Made by a program: the position numbers and the translations under genes
Shown here: in pieces, positions 35,181 through 47,096 of the stretch
Layout of the letters: each line of letters starts with the position of its first letter
Position numbering within the stretch: position 1 is the first letter of the stretch
Notes under the pieces: generated by a model
The model's database searches: none
The model's input: the letters and a program-made list of their open reading frames with translations, nothing else
Told to the model about the DNA's origin: nothing
NCBI GenBank assembly: GCA_963691705.1
Contig: OY829542.1
Span: forward strand, 37,310,579-37,374,578
Direction: 5' to 3'
Length of the DNA stretch: 64,000 bases
DNA from: Viola odorata
Lineage: Eukaryota; Streptophyta; Magnoliopsida; Malpighiales; Violaceae

Positions 35181-37712
35181 TCATAGAGCTGCTGTTGCTG
35201 TTTTCATATGAAGGGTTAAGCTGTCCAAAGTAGCATAGATCTCCTTTGTTCTTCCATGCGATCGATCGCAAGCAAGGAAAGTATGGATTTCATCCCTGTC
35301 CTCAATCCAACTGCATCCAGGGCTCTTTCGCATTCCTCTATCGTCTATCGTTTGTCTTATTCTTGCCAAGGCTCTCCACCTCCTAGCACTTGCATATAAA
35401 TTAGCCAACAAAATGTAGTTTCCAGTATCATTCGGTTCGAGTTCTATCAGCTTCTCTGCTGCAATTTCCCCCAACTCTGTATTACCATGAATAACACAGC
35501 CACCAAGCAAAGCACTCCAGAGAACAGAATCCGGTTCCACGGGCATTCTTTTAATAAGTTCATAAGCTTGACGAAGCTGTCCTGACCGGCTTAGGAGATC
35601 AACCATAGCTGTGTAATGCTTCAATGTCGGTTTCACATTGTAATAACTCATTAAATCAAAAAACTCTAGACCAGTCTCAATTGATCCTGCGTGTGCACAT
35701 GAGGAAAGAACTGATAAGAAAGTTACAGAATCTGGTCTCACACCGGAGTTCAACATTCTTCGAAAGAGAGTGATTCCCTCTTGGCCATGTCCATGCATGG
35801 CATAGGCAGTGAGCATTGCATTATGGGACACCAAATTAGGGTTCGGTATCCTGTTATAAGCCAAAACTGCATACTTTATATTTCCACACTTGGCGTACAT
35901 GTCAACGAGTGCTGCTCCTATATGAATGTCCAAGTCATAACCACATCTGATTGAGTGTGCATGAGCCTGTTTTCCTCCTTCAAGGGTGGTCAGCCTAGAG
36001 CAAGAAGTAAGAATGATTCCTACTGTGTAAATATCTGGCCTCAAATTTGACATCTGCATGTCAGAGATCAATTGCATTGCTAAATCTAGGTGGCCGTTTT
36101 CTACATGACCTGCCAGAATGCTGTTCCAGGTGTACGTATTTGGCTCATAACCGTCATCTTTCATCTTCTGGAGTAGATTTTGTATTCTTTCAGTCTGGTT
36201 GCAGCAGGCGTAGCCAGAGATGAGCGCATTCCATGTTGGAATATCCCGATCAATCACCTCATCAAAAGCCCTTTGAGCAGCCTCTAGGTCTTGACATTTG
36301 GAGTACATTTCTACCAGTGCTCCACCAACAAATGTATTGGACTGCAAGCCTACGGTGATGGCCATTGCATGAACCGCCTTCCCTTGTCTCAAGGAACCCA
36401 TATCAGCACAAGCAGTCAACACACTTCCTAGAGTGAAGGAATCAGGTTGAATCCCATCTACCATTAGCAAATCCCGAAATGTACTCAAAGCTTCATTTAG
36501 GAGGAAGTTATCTACATGACCAGAAATTAGCGAGTTCCATGAAATTAAATCCCGTTTGACCCCAGCAAGGTCCATTTCATTGAAGATCTCCTTGGCCTTA
36601 CATATATCACCACTCTCACAATACCCAACAATCATGGTATTATAAGGCACCAATTTTTTGAGTGAGAACATGGAAAAAATCTTATGTGCACTCTGCATAT
36701 CGTAACACCTCCTGTATACGTCAACTAGTCCATTGACCACGAAAGGACTACTCATGAATCCATGTCTTGTAACATAGCCATGAAATTGTTTGCCTAGTCT
36801 AAGGTTCTGTAGCCTAGCACAAGCTGGAAGAACACTAGCCAGAGTTCGTGCATTTGGTTCAAGCCCCTCCGCTTGCATTCTAAGCAACAACTCAAAAGCC
36901 TCATCATCATAACCATTCTGCGCAAACCCTCCTATGATAGCGCTCCAGGAGATGAGATTGGGGGTTGAGTCATCTGAACATTTCATTTTCTCCAAAAGCT
37001 TCAATGCCTCATAAACCCTCCCATTTGTTGCACAAGCAGTAAGCATTGAATTCCATGACACACTATCCCTTTCAGGCATTGTTGTCAAGACATGTTTGGC
37101 ATCATCTAAACTTCCGCATTTACCGTACATATCTATTAAGGAATTACCCACATAAACATTGTGATAAAACTGATACTTAACCACCAGCCCATGCAACTGC
37201 CTGCCCAGCTCTACCAATCCAAGGCCACTACATATCTTGAACACTAAAGGAAACACAAAGAAATCCAACCCAACATCCTCAAACAACAAGTCTTTAAAGA
37301 TTGAAAAAGCTTCCTGAAAGAGTTGACGGCGCAAATGCGCATCAAGAATTGCTGTCCAAGAATAAATGTCTCTAAGCGGCATTGTCTCAAACAGCTTGTG
37401 TGCATACTTGATAAGGCCACAGCTAGCATACATTTGGAGCAACTTGTTGTCAACAAACGGGTGACCATGAAACCCAGTTTTGAATGTGTGGGCATGAAGC
37501 TGTTTGCCAAGAGTTGGGGAGTTACAAGAATCAAGAGCTGAAGCGTATGTTGTGGAATTTATTGGGTTATCATGGAGGAGAGAGTGTGGAAGTAGGTGGG
37601 TGGTGCGGTTTGATAATGGTGATGGAGAGGAAAGGGTGGTATTGAGAGGAATTGCAGGAGGATGGATGAATGAGGATGAAGAGAGTTGAAGTAGCTGTGC
37701 AGGTGCAGCCAT
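35181..37712 (-). CDS. PLS-class pentatricopeptide repeat protein with C-terminal E domain
   Basis: A single exon of 843 codons, as usual for plant PPR genes. The N-terminus ([20 protein letters not shown], rich in S, P and T with few acids) looks like an organelle targeting peptide. PPR motifs run from about residue 55 to 740 in P/L/S alternation ([60 protein letters not shown]). The E domain follows ([47 protein letters not shown]) and ends [20 protein letters not shown]. There is no DYW domain. Such proteins bind organellar RNA by sequence, and E-type members usually act in C-to-U editing with a DYW partner. The target cannot be told from sequence by eye. There is no frameshift, and the gene looks functional. 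Confidence 0.93.
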   Translation of the reverse strand: MAAPAQLLQLSSSSFIHPPAIPLNTTLSSPSPLSNRTTHLLPHSLLHDNPINSTTYASALDSCNSPTLGKQLHAHTFKTGFHGHPFVDNKLLQMYASCGLIKYAHKLFETMPLRDIYSWTAILDAHLRRQLFQEAFSIFKDLLFEDVGLDFFVFPLVFKICSGLGLVELGRQLHGLVVKYQFYHNVYVGNSLIDMYGKCGSLDDAKHVLTTMPERDSVSWNSMLTACATNGRVYEALKLLEKMKCSDDSTPNLISWSAIIGGFAQNGYDDEAFELLLRMQAEGLEPNARTLASVLPACARLQNLRLGKQFHGYVTRHGFMSSPFVVNGLVDVYRRCYDMQSAHKIFSMFSLKKLVPYNTMIVGYCESGDICKAKEIFNEMDLAGVKRDLISWNSLISGHVDNFLLNEALSTFRDLLMVDGIQPDSFTLGSVLTACADMGSLRQGKAVHAMAITVGLQSNTFVGGALVEMYSKCQDLEAAQRAFDEVIDRDIPTWNALISGYACCNQTERIQNLLQKMKDDGYEPNTYTWNSILAGHVENGHLDLAMQLISDMQMSNLRPDIYTVGIILTSCSRLTTLEGGKQAHAHSIRCGYDLDIHIGAALVDMYAKCGNIKYAVLAYNRIPNPNLVSHNAMLTAYAMHGHGQEGITLFRRMLNSGVRPDSVTFLSVLSSCAHAGSIETGLEFFDLMSYYNVKPTLKHYTAMVDLLSRSGQLRQAYELIKRMPVEPDSVLWSALLGGCVIHGNTELGEIAAEKLIELEPNDTGNYILLANLYASARRWRALARIRQTIDDRGMRKSPGCSWIEDRDEIHTFLACDRSHGRTKEIYATLDSLTLHMKTATAAL

Positions 37713-38235
37713 GTGTTACTTTATATCATGTCACTGGACACTGCCAGACCAGGAGAGGAATTGGCAAAGACGAAAATAAATAAAATTCAACCTTCTTTTT
37801 CCTTTCATTTATATCTTCGTTGCTCTGCTTTAAGTTCAACCCATGACAAACCATGGTATGTACTATGACTTTAATATTATTTTATTTTTCTTAAATTTTC
37901 TCATTTTTTAAGAATCTTTTATCCACTATTTTAAATTTCTAGAATATTCCTATCATTTTAATTATTTATTTATGAAATTCTATTATTTTATTTTTATAGA
38001 TTTTTCTATTTTTTCAATCCAAATTGTTGACATGCCATGGTATGTAATATTAACATGTGAACAGTTGGGGTTGGGTTGACATTGAACTAATTTTACACAT
38101 AGAGTTGGAGTTGAGAAAAAATAGGTACATTAAAATCATAATATGAGTACAATTACCAAATATAATATTAACCCTCATAAGTACATAATCATGTTATTGC
38201 TGCATAGATAAATTATATAAATGAGGATAAAAATA
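37713..38235. other. AT-rich intergenic DNA
   Basis: Promoter side of the PPR gene. I see no gene or repeat. Confidence 0.5.
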
Positions 38236-39638
38236 GGTTTAAATCCAAAATTAACATATGTACATGAATTGATTGACTCATTTGGCACCTCTACTTGAAA
38301 AGCGGTTTAAAAGGCACTTGTACTTCAAACATATGACACATTTGGCACCTCTCACTCACATCGTTAGCCGTCCACCGTTATCTGCTGATGTGGCATGCCA
38401 CGTGTGATGACGTGACATGCCACATCAGCAGATGTTAATTACATTAATTTTTTTTCTTTTTTTTTCTTTTTTTTTCTTCTCCGTTTCTTTTTCTTCTCTT
38501 CCCCGTTTGGTATTTCTCCATTGATCATTCTTTTCATTCATTCCACAGTCAAATCTTCCAATGCCCCACGAGATTTCCATATTTGCAAACAACGCGTTTC
38601 TTTCTTCTTCGTCTTTTTCTTCTCCTCCTCCTCTTCCATCCATTTTTCATCTTTGCAACCAAAATTAATCACACCCAAAACACCAAAACACACCACAACC
38701 GAAAGAAATTGTTTCTTTCTTGGTTTCTTGACCCTTTTCTTTGTCTTATCTGAAAAAATGGGAGCGATATGTTCTGCAGGGACTAGAGAGCACAAATCGA
38801 AACTTGGAGGGAAGAATGATACTAATTCTTCTTTTTCTAGGTTTACTGCTTCATATATTTATTAATGCCTTTTTTCTTTTCTGATGATGGGAATTTAGTT
38901 CTTATGGTTTTGGAGCAGAAAAAAGACGAGTAAAGAACTATCTTGTTGTGTTGACCAATGTGATCGTGAGTGAGTGTGGAATTGAGAGGGTGAGTAATTG
39001 ATTTGGGGATGAAGGCAGAGAGTGGTTGAGGCAGAGAGTGAGGCAGGGGTTTTTGGATTTTTGGATTGGCTTTTTTCAGAGAGGTTGGTGCGGATCCTGG
39101 TCGTGATGAACGAATCTGGATCTTGTATGAACGAATCCGGTTTTTATATGAACGAATCCGGATCCGTTCTTGTTTTTTCACAAATTGATTGTTTCTTGAT
39201 TTAATCGTACTAAAGGGTTCACTAATTATTTAATATTTTGCATATTTGATTAGATTTGAATGAAATGGTGGTTGTTGATTAATTGATTTTAATTGATTAG
39301 GAGGAGGATAGGAGTGGGGTTGGTTACTGCCGTGGAAGAAGAAGAGAAAGAAGAAAGAAAGAAAAGAAAAAGAAAAAGAAAAAGAAAAAGAAAGAAAAGA
39401 AAGAAAGAAAATGTAATTAAAACATGCTGACGTGGCATGCCACGTCATCATGTTGATGACGTGGCAAACCACGTGGCATGCCACATCAGCAGATAACGGT
39501 GGATGACTAACGGTGTGAGTGAGAGGTGTCAAATGTGTCATATGTTTGAAGTACATGTGCCTTTTAAATCGTTTTTCAAGTAGAAGTGTCAAATGAGTCA
39601 ATCAATTCATGTACAGATACCAATTTTGGATTTAAACC
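38236..39638. mobile_element. non-autonomous MULE (Pack-MULE-like)
   Basis: The element is 1,403 bp with ~230-bp terminal inverted repeats beginning GGTTTAAATCCAAAATT. A perfect 9-bp target duplication, ATAAAAATA, lies at 38227-38235 and 39639-39647, the Mutator signature. The TIRs contain paired 'gatgtggcatgccacgt' modules. The interior is not transposase and instead holds apparently captured sequence, including a coding start at 38758. An (A)5G microsatellite (about 39355-39412) adjoins the right TIR. Confidence 0.92.
38758..38865 (+). pseudogene. captured N-terminus of a myristoylated MGxxCS protein (PSI/DUF668-like)
   Basis: The short frame MGAICSAGTREHKSKLGGKN plus 15 residues ends at 38863-38865. 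A Gly2 start with Cys5/Ser6 is an N-myristoylation/acylation signal. The sequence resembles the start of plant PSI1-like (DUF3475/DUF668) proteins, whose full length is several hundred residues. About 240 bases of UTR-like sequence precede it inside the MULE. The rest of the gene is absent, as expected for transduplication. The family assignment rests on the N-terminus only. Confidence 0.5.
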
Positions 39639-39647
39639 ATAAAAATA

Positions 39648-40121
39648 CACTATATTCCCTCTGATTCTAAAAAAAATGCCGAATTAGGGTATAATTTTTT
39701 TTTATAAAATACGTTGGATTATTACTCCTTATGAGTTTATGAGAGCCATTGAGAATAAAAGAACAATCAAATTTGAAATTTCTTCTTTTTTGGTTCGTGT
39801 AAACGATGTCTTCCAAAGCAGAATTAATACAACATCCAACAACTATTTTCTCTTCCACGATTTCCAACAAAAAAATGATCAAGTTTCTTCTTCTTTGGCT
39901 CATTTATAATTGATGTCTTCCGAGGAAAACTCAAGAGAGGTTTGGAATTGCTTGATTCAAGTCTGGAATTGCTGCTTGATTAAGATCTGAAAATTCTTGG
40001 CTTACGTCTGGAATTGCTTGGTTTAGGTCTTGGTTCATGGCTGGATTTTCAACAATCTGGTCAGGAATTTCAAGAGACTCATACAATCTTGGCTAAACGT
40101 TGTCAATTTGAATTTTTTAAT
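39648..40121. other. intergenic DNA, possible Stowaway-like end
   Basis: 'attccctctgattctaaaa' near 39654 resembles a Stowaway MITE end, and a reversed end-like 'tagtacggaggg' occurs at 40885. The pair is too degenerate to annotate. No gene is present. Confidence 0.35.
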
Positions 40122-40424
40122 GGCAAAAAGGCATTTGGGAACCCTGGACTCTGGCGTTTTATTTTATGGGAACCCTCAACTATTTTTTTATTTAATCACC
40201 CCCCGACTTCTTTACATTTTATTTAATCACAACCCTACCGTCACGTTTTGCTGATGTGGCACCGTTATGTGCCACATCATACACTTTCTCGATGCCACGT
40301 CAGCAAGACACGTCAGCAACTTGCCACATCATCCCAACCACATCAAGAAGCAAGCCACGTCATCAAACCAGGGGGGTAATTAAATAAAAATATAAAGTTT
40401 AGGGTTGTTTTATGTCTTTTTGTC
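40122..40424 (+). mobile_element. MULE-type MITE, copy 1
   Basis: About 303 bp starting GGCAAAAAGGCATTTGGGAA. Its other end reads inward GACAAAAAGACATAAAACAA, so the ends are imperfect inverted repeats. The interior has 'gatgtggcaccgttatgtgccacatc' and other GCCACGTCA modules. An inverted copy lies at 48142-48460. No clean target duplication was seen. Confidence 0.6.
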
Positions 40425-41050
40425 ATATTTATTTTATTATACTTTATGTTTTTGTTTCTTTTTTATTTTTTCTTTGGATGGAAATGGAGGAAGAAGACAG
40501 AAGTTATAAGGTTATAACTATGTAATAGAAAGAAGAAGAGTGGGCGGCGGCGCATGGAAATGGAGGAAGAAGACAGAAGTTATAAGGTTACGAAAAATAA
40601 ATACAATTAAGGGGTAATAATTATTTTTCTGAATTTTTAAAATCAATTACAGTATTTTTTTGAATTTTTTAAATTAATTACATTATATTTCTAAATTTTT
40701 AAAATTAATTACATTATTTTTCTGAATTTTTAAAGAAAAAAAAAAAGAAAAAAAAAGGGAACAACAAGTTTTTTTTGGGTAACCTGCTATTCAAGGTCAA
40801 AACTAACAGTCTGTTAGTTTGACTAATAGAGAGACGTGCGTTTGCAATTGACCAATAGTTCAGGAAGGAGTCTGTTTTTTTTTTAGTACGGAGGGCTTCA
40901 TGCAAAAAATCCATTAATAATCATAATTAATCAGATTAATCATAATTACCTCTAATTGTTAAGTTATTTTGTAGGCAACCTTATTTTAGATTAATCATAA
41001 TTACCTCTAATTCTAGCAATGAAGCATTAATTTCAATTTTAATTTTATTA
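40425..41050. other. AT-rich intergenic DNA
   Basis: It has a short direct repeat ('aatggaggaagaagacagaagttataaggtta' type) at about 40482-40512 and 40558-40590. No gene is present. Confidence 0.5.
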
Positions 41051-42012
41051 GGGTTAAAGCAAAAATTAGTACCTGTCCAATAATTGTTTGACTGATTTGG
41101 CACCTCCTCTGTTTTTCGCGTTTAAAAGGTACCCATACTTAAACGAAATGTCACATTTGGTACCCCCGTGTAACGCCGTCCACCAATTGCCGTGAAGTGT
41201 CCTACGTGGCACGCCACGTCGGATCCCACGTCGGACACCGCTGACGTGGCGTTCCACGTAGGCGAATCTGACCCGGTTATTTTACCCACGGGTCGGGTAA
41301 ATGGATTTTCCAATTCGGTATAAAACGACGTCGTTTTTGGCTAAAAATGTACTACGCGTCGTTCATCACGCGTGACTGTCATCCCATGTTACTTAACTGA
41401 GAGACGCGTCATTTACTAAAAGGAGAGACGCGTCGTTCAGTGGGGAACCTTTACCTCCCCCATCGTGGTCAATCGCGCACCCATCGTTTTCAATCTCTTT
41501 CTCCCTAACCCTAACGGCCGCAGTCGCTCTCAAAGAAGAACGCTCACCACTCGAGCTCCTTGTCAACATCTCTGACCCAAACCCTGTGAATACAAACCCA
41601 GAATAGAAATCCAAACGACTTGCGTGAAGAACTGGCGGTCGTGGACGGTCGTTTCGCGCGAAGCGTAGACTGACAGGTGAGTTCTTAATTTCCAGTGATT
41701 TCCTTTTTACTTATTTAGGTTTGAAATGATGTAATCGTGTTGGTGTACAGTTATTCTTGGGGATTGCTAGAGTTGATGTGTGTGTCATTGTGTTCCAGCC
41801 TTTTATCACCAAATTTTAGGGTTCCTTTAAATGTTGTCTTTAAATGGTACCTGTACTGAACAGGATTTGTTGTCTTGGGCCCATTTAAATACTAAATTAA
41901 AATGTTTTTGTCTGGAGATTCGATGACAACCTTTATTCATTTTTGGTTTTGTCTGTATGTATGTAGGGTTTGTTTAATGTGTTTTCTTTATTCCTCATTG
42001 ACTTTATTTCGT
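41051..42012 (+). repeat. left terminal inverted repeat of the MULE
   Basis: It matches the reverse complement of 47097-48058 almost base for base; differences I noticed include 'ttaaacgaaatg' versus 'ttaaacaaaatg', and 'ggcggtcgtgg' versus 'ggcgatcgtgg'. It contains palindromic 'cgacgtcg' and 'acgtggc' modules and a likely transcription start region with a GTGAGT donor-like site near 41678. Confidence 0.93.
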
Positions 42013-42057
42013 TTTTGAATTTTTATATTAATATGTTTATCTACTGATCATTGAGGG

Positions 42058-42240
42058 ATGGATGTTGTTGTATGGAATTCCTTAATTTGTATGTACGGTT
42101 TTTTTGGTGGTTTGGTGCAAAAGGTGTTTGATGAAATGGTAGAGAGAGATTTGGTTTCTTGGAATTCTTTGATTTGTAGTTATGGTCAATGCAGTAGGTA
42201 TAAAGAGGTTTTGGATTTATTTAATTTGATGCAGCATTGG
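42058..42240 (+). pseudogene. captured PPR fragment in the MULE
   Basis: The frame reads DVVVWNSLICMYGFFGGLVQKVFDEMVERDLVSWNSLICSYGQ..YKEVLDLFNLMQ in two PPR units. The first has lost a few residues between the GG and the KVFDEM parts. It sits between the left TIR and the GRF gene on the same strand. It is not a copy of the PPR gene at 35181-37712 as far as I can see. It is the kind of host fragment MULEs acquire and has no start or end of its own gene. Confidence 0.75.
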
Positions 42241-42247
42241 CGCACAA

Positions 42248-42718
42248 ATGGTGAAGGCAGAAGAAGGGGTGGAGAAGTTTAGTTCCGTGGTGAAGCAGAA
42301 GCCTAATTATGATTACAAGCCTAGTATTTACTGTCGGTGCGGGCAAAAGACACCTAGATGGATTTCATGGACGAAGAAGAATCCTGGACTTCGTTTCAAC
42401 AAATGTAAGCGAAACATCGAAGAGGGTGGATGTGGTTATTATCGATTCGTTGATGATCCATTCCCGGATAGAGCTAACGCAATTATAAGAGGTTTGTGTG
42501 AAAGTGAGAAGGAACTAGCGGAAGAAAATAATTATTTGGTGGCCGAAAACAAAGAATTGAAGAGTCGGGATATGGTTTTTAATGGCATGGTGGACGAGTT
42601 GTTTAGTTTGAAGGATGAAAATCACTCCTTGAAGAAAATGCTTAATAAATTGAGGTTTATGTTAGGCATTTTTTCTTTTGTTGTTGTTGTAATTGGATTT
42701 CTGAGTTATTTCAATTAA
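42248..42718 (+). CDS. GRF-zinc-finger, coiled-coil, C-terminal-membrane protein of the MULE
   Basis: A 156-aa ORF starting MVKAEEGVEK. Residues ~28-72 form a GRF-type zinc finger (CRCGQKTPRW, NPGLRFNKCK, CGYYRFVDD), with Cys ligands at the CRC pair, the KCK Cys and the GCGYY Cys. A charged heptad-rich stretch follows (~80-135; SEKELAEENNYLVAENKELK). A hydrophobic C-terminal segment comes last (MLGIFSFVVVVIGFLSYF). GRF fingers bind single-stranded nucleic acid, and such ORFs are common companions of plant MULE transposases. It lies tail-to-tail with the transposase gene, driven from the left TIR. An accessory role like that of mudrB is an inference. Confidence 0.82.
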   Translation: MVKAEEGVEKFSSVVKQKPNYDYKPSIYCRCGQKTPRWISWTKKNPGLRFNKCKRNIEEGGCGYYRFVDDPFPDRANAIIRGLCESEKELAEENNYLVAENKELKSRDMVFNGMVDELFSLKDENHSLKKMLNKLRFMLGIFSFVVVVIGFLSYFN

Positions 42719-43613
42719 TGAAAAAAATGGTGTTGTTGGTTTAACTTGCGAGGTTTGAAGACGGTGGTATATGCATGAAAATCAAGGAAAATTTAAAATA
42801 AGAAAATTTGTTTAAGATATAATGTCAAATAATATGTAAAATAATGTCTGATAGTATGAAAAATAATTGTTCCAGACATAATGTGAAATAGAAAATAATT
42901 TATTATCTTGTGTCTAATGTCAGTGAGAACTTGCAGGAAATGGCACTCTTTACATAAACATTTACATAAACACACATAAATAGAAAATGTACGATTGTAT
43001 CTCAAAGCATTTACATGAACACACAAAGATCTATCGGAAAAAGCATGATATAAATCATATAATTAATCTGGATTCAAGTCTCAAGCTACATAATTGTACC
43101 AATAAATACTAAGTATCTCCAAACAAAAGTACATCAAGCTGCATAATCGTACCAGACATAATCATCTCCATTGCTAGTACATAATATGGTCTAGTACCTC
43201 CTAACAAAAGTATCGCAAGCTGCATAATCGTACCAGACATAGTCATCTCCATTGCTAGTACATAATATGGTCTAGTACCTCCTAACAAAAGTATCGCAAG
43301 CTGCATAATTGTTCCAGACATAATCAAACTACCTATTACATAATATGGTCTACTACCAGCTTTATAACTCCTACTTTCCTGAAGTACCCTCTCCATTAGA
43401 CCCCTGACTAGCTAAAATATCATGGTCAGCTCTCACTCTTGCTAGATGGGCTGCTAGGATTGAACCTCGTCCATCCCCATCCTGTGATTGTGTCTTCCTT
43501 CTATCTGGGACATCAATAACCCTTTGTCGTGGTGTTTTAGGCTGCGAAATAAAGCATTGGATAGGCACGTGTCTAGTTAAAAAATCATTTGTATCTAGTT
43601 AAAAAATCATGTT
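42719..43613. other. MULE central region
   Basis: This is the intergenic space between the two convergent MULE genes, with likely 3' UTRs. A possible extra 3' transposase exon (PKTPRQRVIDVPDRRKTQSQ...GTSGK, 43371-43540 minus) cannot be confirmed. Confidence 0.45.
43083..43350. repeat. 81-bp tandem repeat in the MULE centre
   Basis: Units begin 'aagctgcataat' at 43136, 43217 and 43298 (period 81), preceded by a degenerate partial unit at 43083. The period is a multiple of three, and the minus frame stays open through it (27-residue unit with MSGTIMQLAILLLGGTRPYY). Confidence 0.9.
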
Positions 43614-46600
43614 CTACAAACTCACATCATAGCACGTCCACCCAGATTCAGCAACAAAACAACCATAGCCGCTTGGTAGCTTTCCCTTTTTTTTTTCAGA
43701 CTTCTTTTTTCTCCCTCTGCTACGTGGGGCTGTTCCACATGACTGTCTAAGTTCTTGCAACAGTAGCTGGCTTCTGTCAGTCAATTGGGAGGTTTGAACT
43801 TGCGACTGTTGCATTCTGTCAGTCACTTGAGAGGTTTGAACTTGCGAGTGTTGCCTTTCTGAAGCAGACACATGTGAAGCTTGTGTTTGCACTTGTGAGT
43901 TTGCTGGATTTGCAAAACGCTGGCACAGGAAAAAAAATGATATCAATCTTAAACATTGTATTTCATATTGCCCTAAAAATACAATTAGTGATAGGTTGGA
44001 AGAACTAACCCTGCTGGCAGGGTTTAAGACACAGACGTCTCTCCTATGGCCTTCTATTTTGCAAAATGAACATAGTGTCTTCCTTCGCTTCCTGGTAGTG
44101 ACTTCATCTGAACCAGCAGCCTGTCCTTGTTCTGGACCCGCAAGATTTTCTTGTGTTTCATCAATCTGCATTTTTACAATTACCAAATTACCAAAAAAAA
44201 AATTTAACCAGAATTACAAAGTTAAATAAAAGTGCAATTTATATCATAACCAGCTTGCAAAAGTGGCACCTGATTTTGACAATTGTCTAGGCAAGTGTTG
44301 GAATAGTGTCCAGGCTTCTTGCAGAATGTGCATGTCATCTTCCTTCCTTTATGACTCAATTTGGTCCCACACTGTGCTGGCTCCCAACCTTCCCTCCTCC
44401 TCATCTTCTTCGGTCTCCCAGGAAATTTAACAAATGAAGGTGGCCTAATTGAAGTGACTGCCACTCTTGGCCAAAACTTCTTAGAATGCACAGGCAAGAT
44501 TGGGAACTTGTAGGCCAATTCAAACATTTCCCGACTATACCATTTGGACACATAACATCTTACATCTAAATTGTGACTCTCATGTGTAATGACACACATT
44601 GCATGTGCACAAGGTATACCGGTTAAATCCCACATCCTACATGTACAACTAGATTTCTCCAAGCTCACCACCCAACTAGTATCCTCATCTAAGTGCACTT
44701 CAAATCCATCCTCTCCATTGCTGTCCACGTAAAGTCTCCCACTCTCTTCCATGTTGTGATTAATCTTTTTCCAAATGTTTGGACCAAAACCATCTTTAAA
44801 CTTGTTCACAAAGCTCTTTCTCTCTTTAAACCTCTTGAATACTACTTTACGAATGGTTTCAAATAATTTCACAATGGATTTGTACCTAGACTCTATAATC
44901 ATGCTGTTAAAAGTCTCACTCATGTTGTTATCTACCACATCAGAACAACATGAAGTATTTTGAAATGCTTTGCACCAGTAATTTGGAGGAACTTCCATAA
45001 AATCAGACATTGCAGTGGTGGACATACCTCCCAAAACCTCAAGTTCATCAAGAAAGTCTGGTGTAGTTGGTGCCTTGCAAGTTATCCAAAACTGCTTATG
45101 CAAGTCATCACTGCAGTGTGTTTTTCTCCACTTAGCAAAGATGTGCCTGGCACATCTTCTAGACACAGCTGAAGGCATCAATTCATTCACGGCAGAAAGC
45201 AATCCCTACACATTAATTTTTAAAATTTCAGTTAAATCTTAAAAATAGTTTAATAAATGTAAAAGTAGGTGTTAAGATACTTGAGGTATGTACCTTTTGT
45301 TGATCACTCATGAATGTGAATCCTTCCCCTCTTGCAATGACAGGAGCACCATCAGAAGCATAGACAAAGTTGCCTCCAGCAACGTCCAAATCTAACATGA
45401 GTAATTCTAAGAACCATTTCCATGATTCTTTGCATTCATAACCCACAACTGCCCAAGCAATTGGGTAAATTTGGTCGTTAGGATCCCTACCAACAGCTGC
45501 AAGAATTTCACCCTTGAAAGGACCTTTGAGGAAACAACCGTCTAGCCCAATTATCTTCCTGCACGCAGAATTAAACCCTCTCCTAACACCATCAAAACAC
45601 ACGTACATTCTCTTGAAAACTCCATCCGGTGCCTCCAAAACAATCGAACTGCCAGGATTACTAGTTCTAAGCTCCTCAGCATAGTCTTCCAACTTGGCAA
45701 ATTCCTTCAACGGGTCACCAATGTAATGCTCAACCACTTGCTGCTTGGCATGTCTACACTGCCCCCGCGACACCTTGATCCTACATTGCCCATTAAAATG
45801 ATCTTTCATTTCGGCTACAGTAAGCTTCAATGTCACTTTCCTTAGATCATTCATAAACCACTCCGCAAGATTTCTAAAACTGAGACAAGAAATGTGGAAT
45901 TGTTTTTGACACGAGTGGTGACTTACAAACGTTTTAATCATCCATTGCCCACTCCTCCCATCGATTGAGCAAAGAATCTTCCACTCACAATCACTACCCT
46001 TACACTCAACCCTACACCTTTTTTTTTCATCTTGCACATACCTCACATCTCTCCTATTGAATATGGCATGTTTCACCACAGCTTTTTTGAACTCTCTCTT
46101 GTTTGGAAAAACCATACCAAGCTGAAAATGGGGATTATGCTCACCTGCTAAGAACCGAGACCTTCTAGCTGGAATTCTCTTGGCATGATCTGCATCGGTG
46201 TCACTGCTGGAGGTCAAGTAACTTGCCTCCGAGTCACTGTTAAAATGGACCTCATTTTCATCCTCAACAGCAGCATTTGTTTTAATGTTGGCCTTTTCTC
46301 TTTTGTTCATTTCCCGCCTGATTTCGTCCACTATATCTTCCCCATTCCCGCCAGAATTGATATTATTCCCCCCACCAGGACCACTAACCCCACTTGGTCC
46401 CTCCATATTTTCTCTCACCACCCTTTTTTTGTTCTTTTTTGATTTTTTATTCTCCCCCCTTCTCTTGAATCTTTCTTTCTTTTCCCGCGCCATCCTATAC
46501 TCCTCTTCCTCCTCAGCAGACAAATAAGGACAATCTACCCAATATTCTTCTACTGTAGGCTCGTACTCTTCGTCCCCACCATCATCACATTCATACTCAC

Positions 46601-47072
46601 TTCCCCTTTGCTCCGTCTCATACCCATCAAATTCACTGTCATGAGAGTCATCATCAAGAACACATTTATCCTTACTGGACCCACCAACAGCCCTAGCTCC
46701 ATGTTCTGAAATTCCCAACTTATTACACATGGTGATAGGGTTTAGGTCATCAAAATAAGGATGCATACCATCACCATGCTCTACATATAAATTGACAAGC
46801 TTCTTCTCAATTGCATAATTAATAAATACTGCAAATGTACTGTCACCTTCAAGCTCTTTTAAATTTTTCTTCAACCCCATCCCTGAACAGTATGCATCAT
46901 ACCACAACTTGCTAATATTCTTGTATCCTAATTCACCACACTTATCTAAAAGGGTAAAAAATGATACTTCATCAACATCAACGGTTTCTTTAATGATAGT
47001 CCCACCAGCATACAACCACTCACCCCCCACTGTAATCAATTTTCCACCAATATAAAATGAAATGGTTGTCAT
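43614..47072 (-). CDS. MULE transposase, four exons
   Basis: Exons (minus): 47072-45294, 45205-44270, 44165-44010, 43919-43614. All are GT-AG and phase 0, giving ~1,058 aa. I start at MTTISFYIGG (47072), where the family's PB1-like N-terminal domain begins (1-95). Then come an acidic linker (~150-300), the MuDR DNA-binding domain (~314-400; FPNKREFKKAVVKHA), and the MULE DDE domain with D at ~507 (IIGLDGCFLKG), D at ~590 (FMSDQQK, ending exon 1) and E at ~688 (NNMSETFN). A SWIM finger follows at ~780 (CTCRMWDLTGIPCAH), then two CCHC/CCHH-like knuckles (CTFCKKPGHYSNTC; CSFCKIEGHRRDVC) and a Q/S/T-rich basic tail. It cuts and joins the element's TIRs. The start codon lies just outside the inner edge of the right TIR. 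There is no stop or frameshift, so it could be active. Confidence 0.93.
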
Positions 47073-47096
47073 TTTCCCTGGCCACAACAACATAAA

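Noticed and set aside
39654..40893. Possible Stowaway MITE from 'ccctctgattct' to 'gtacggaggg'
   Set aside because: Ends are short and degenerate, the span is too long for Stowaway, and no TA duplication could be confirmed.
43083..43350. Regular repeats that could suggest a CRISPR-like array
   Set aside because: Direct tandem repeats without spacers, within a plant transposon.
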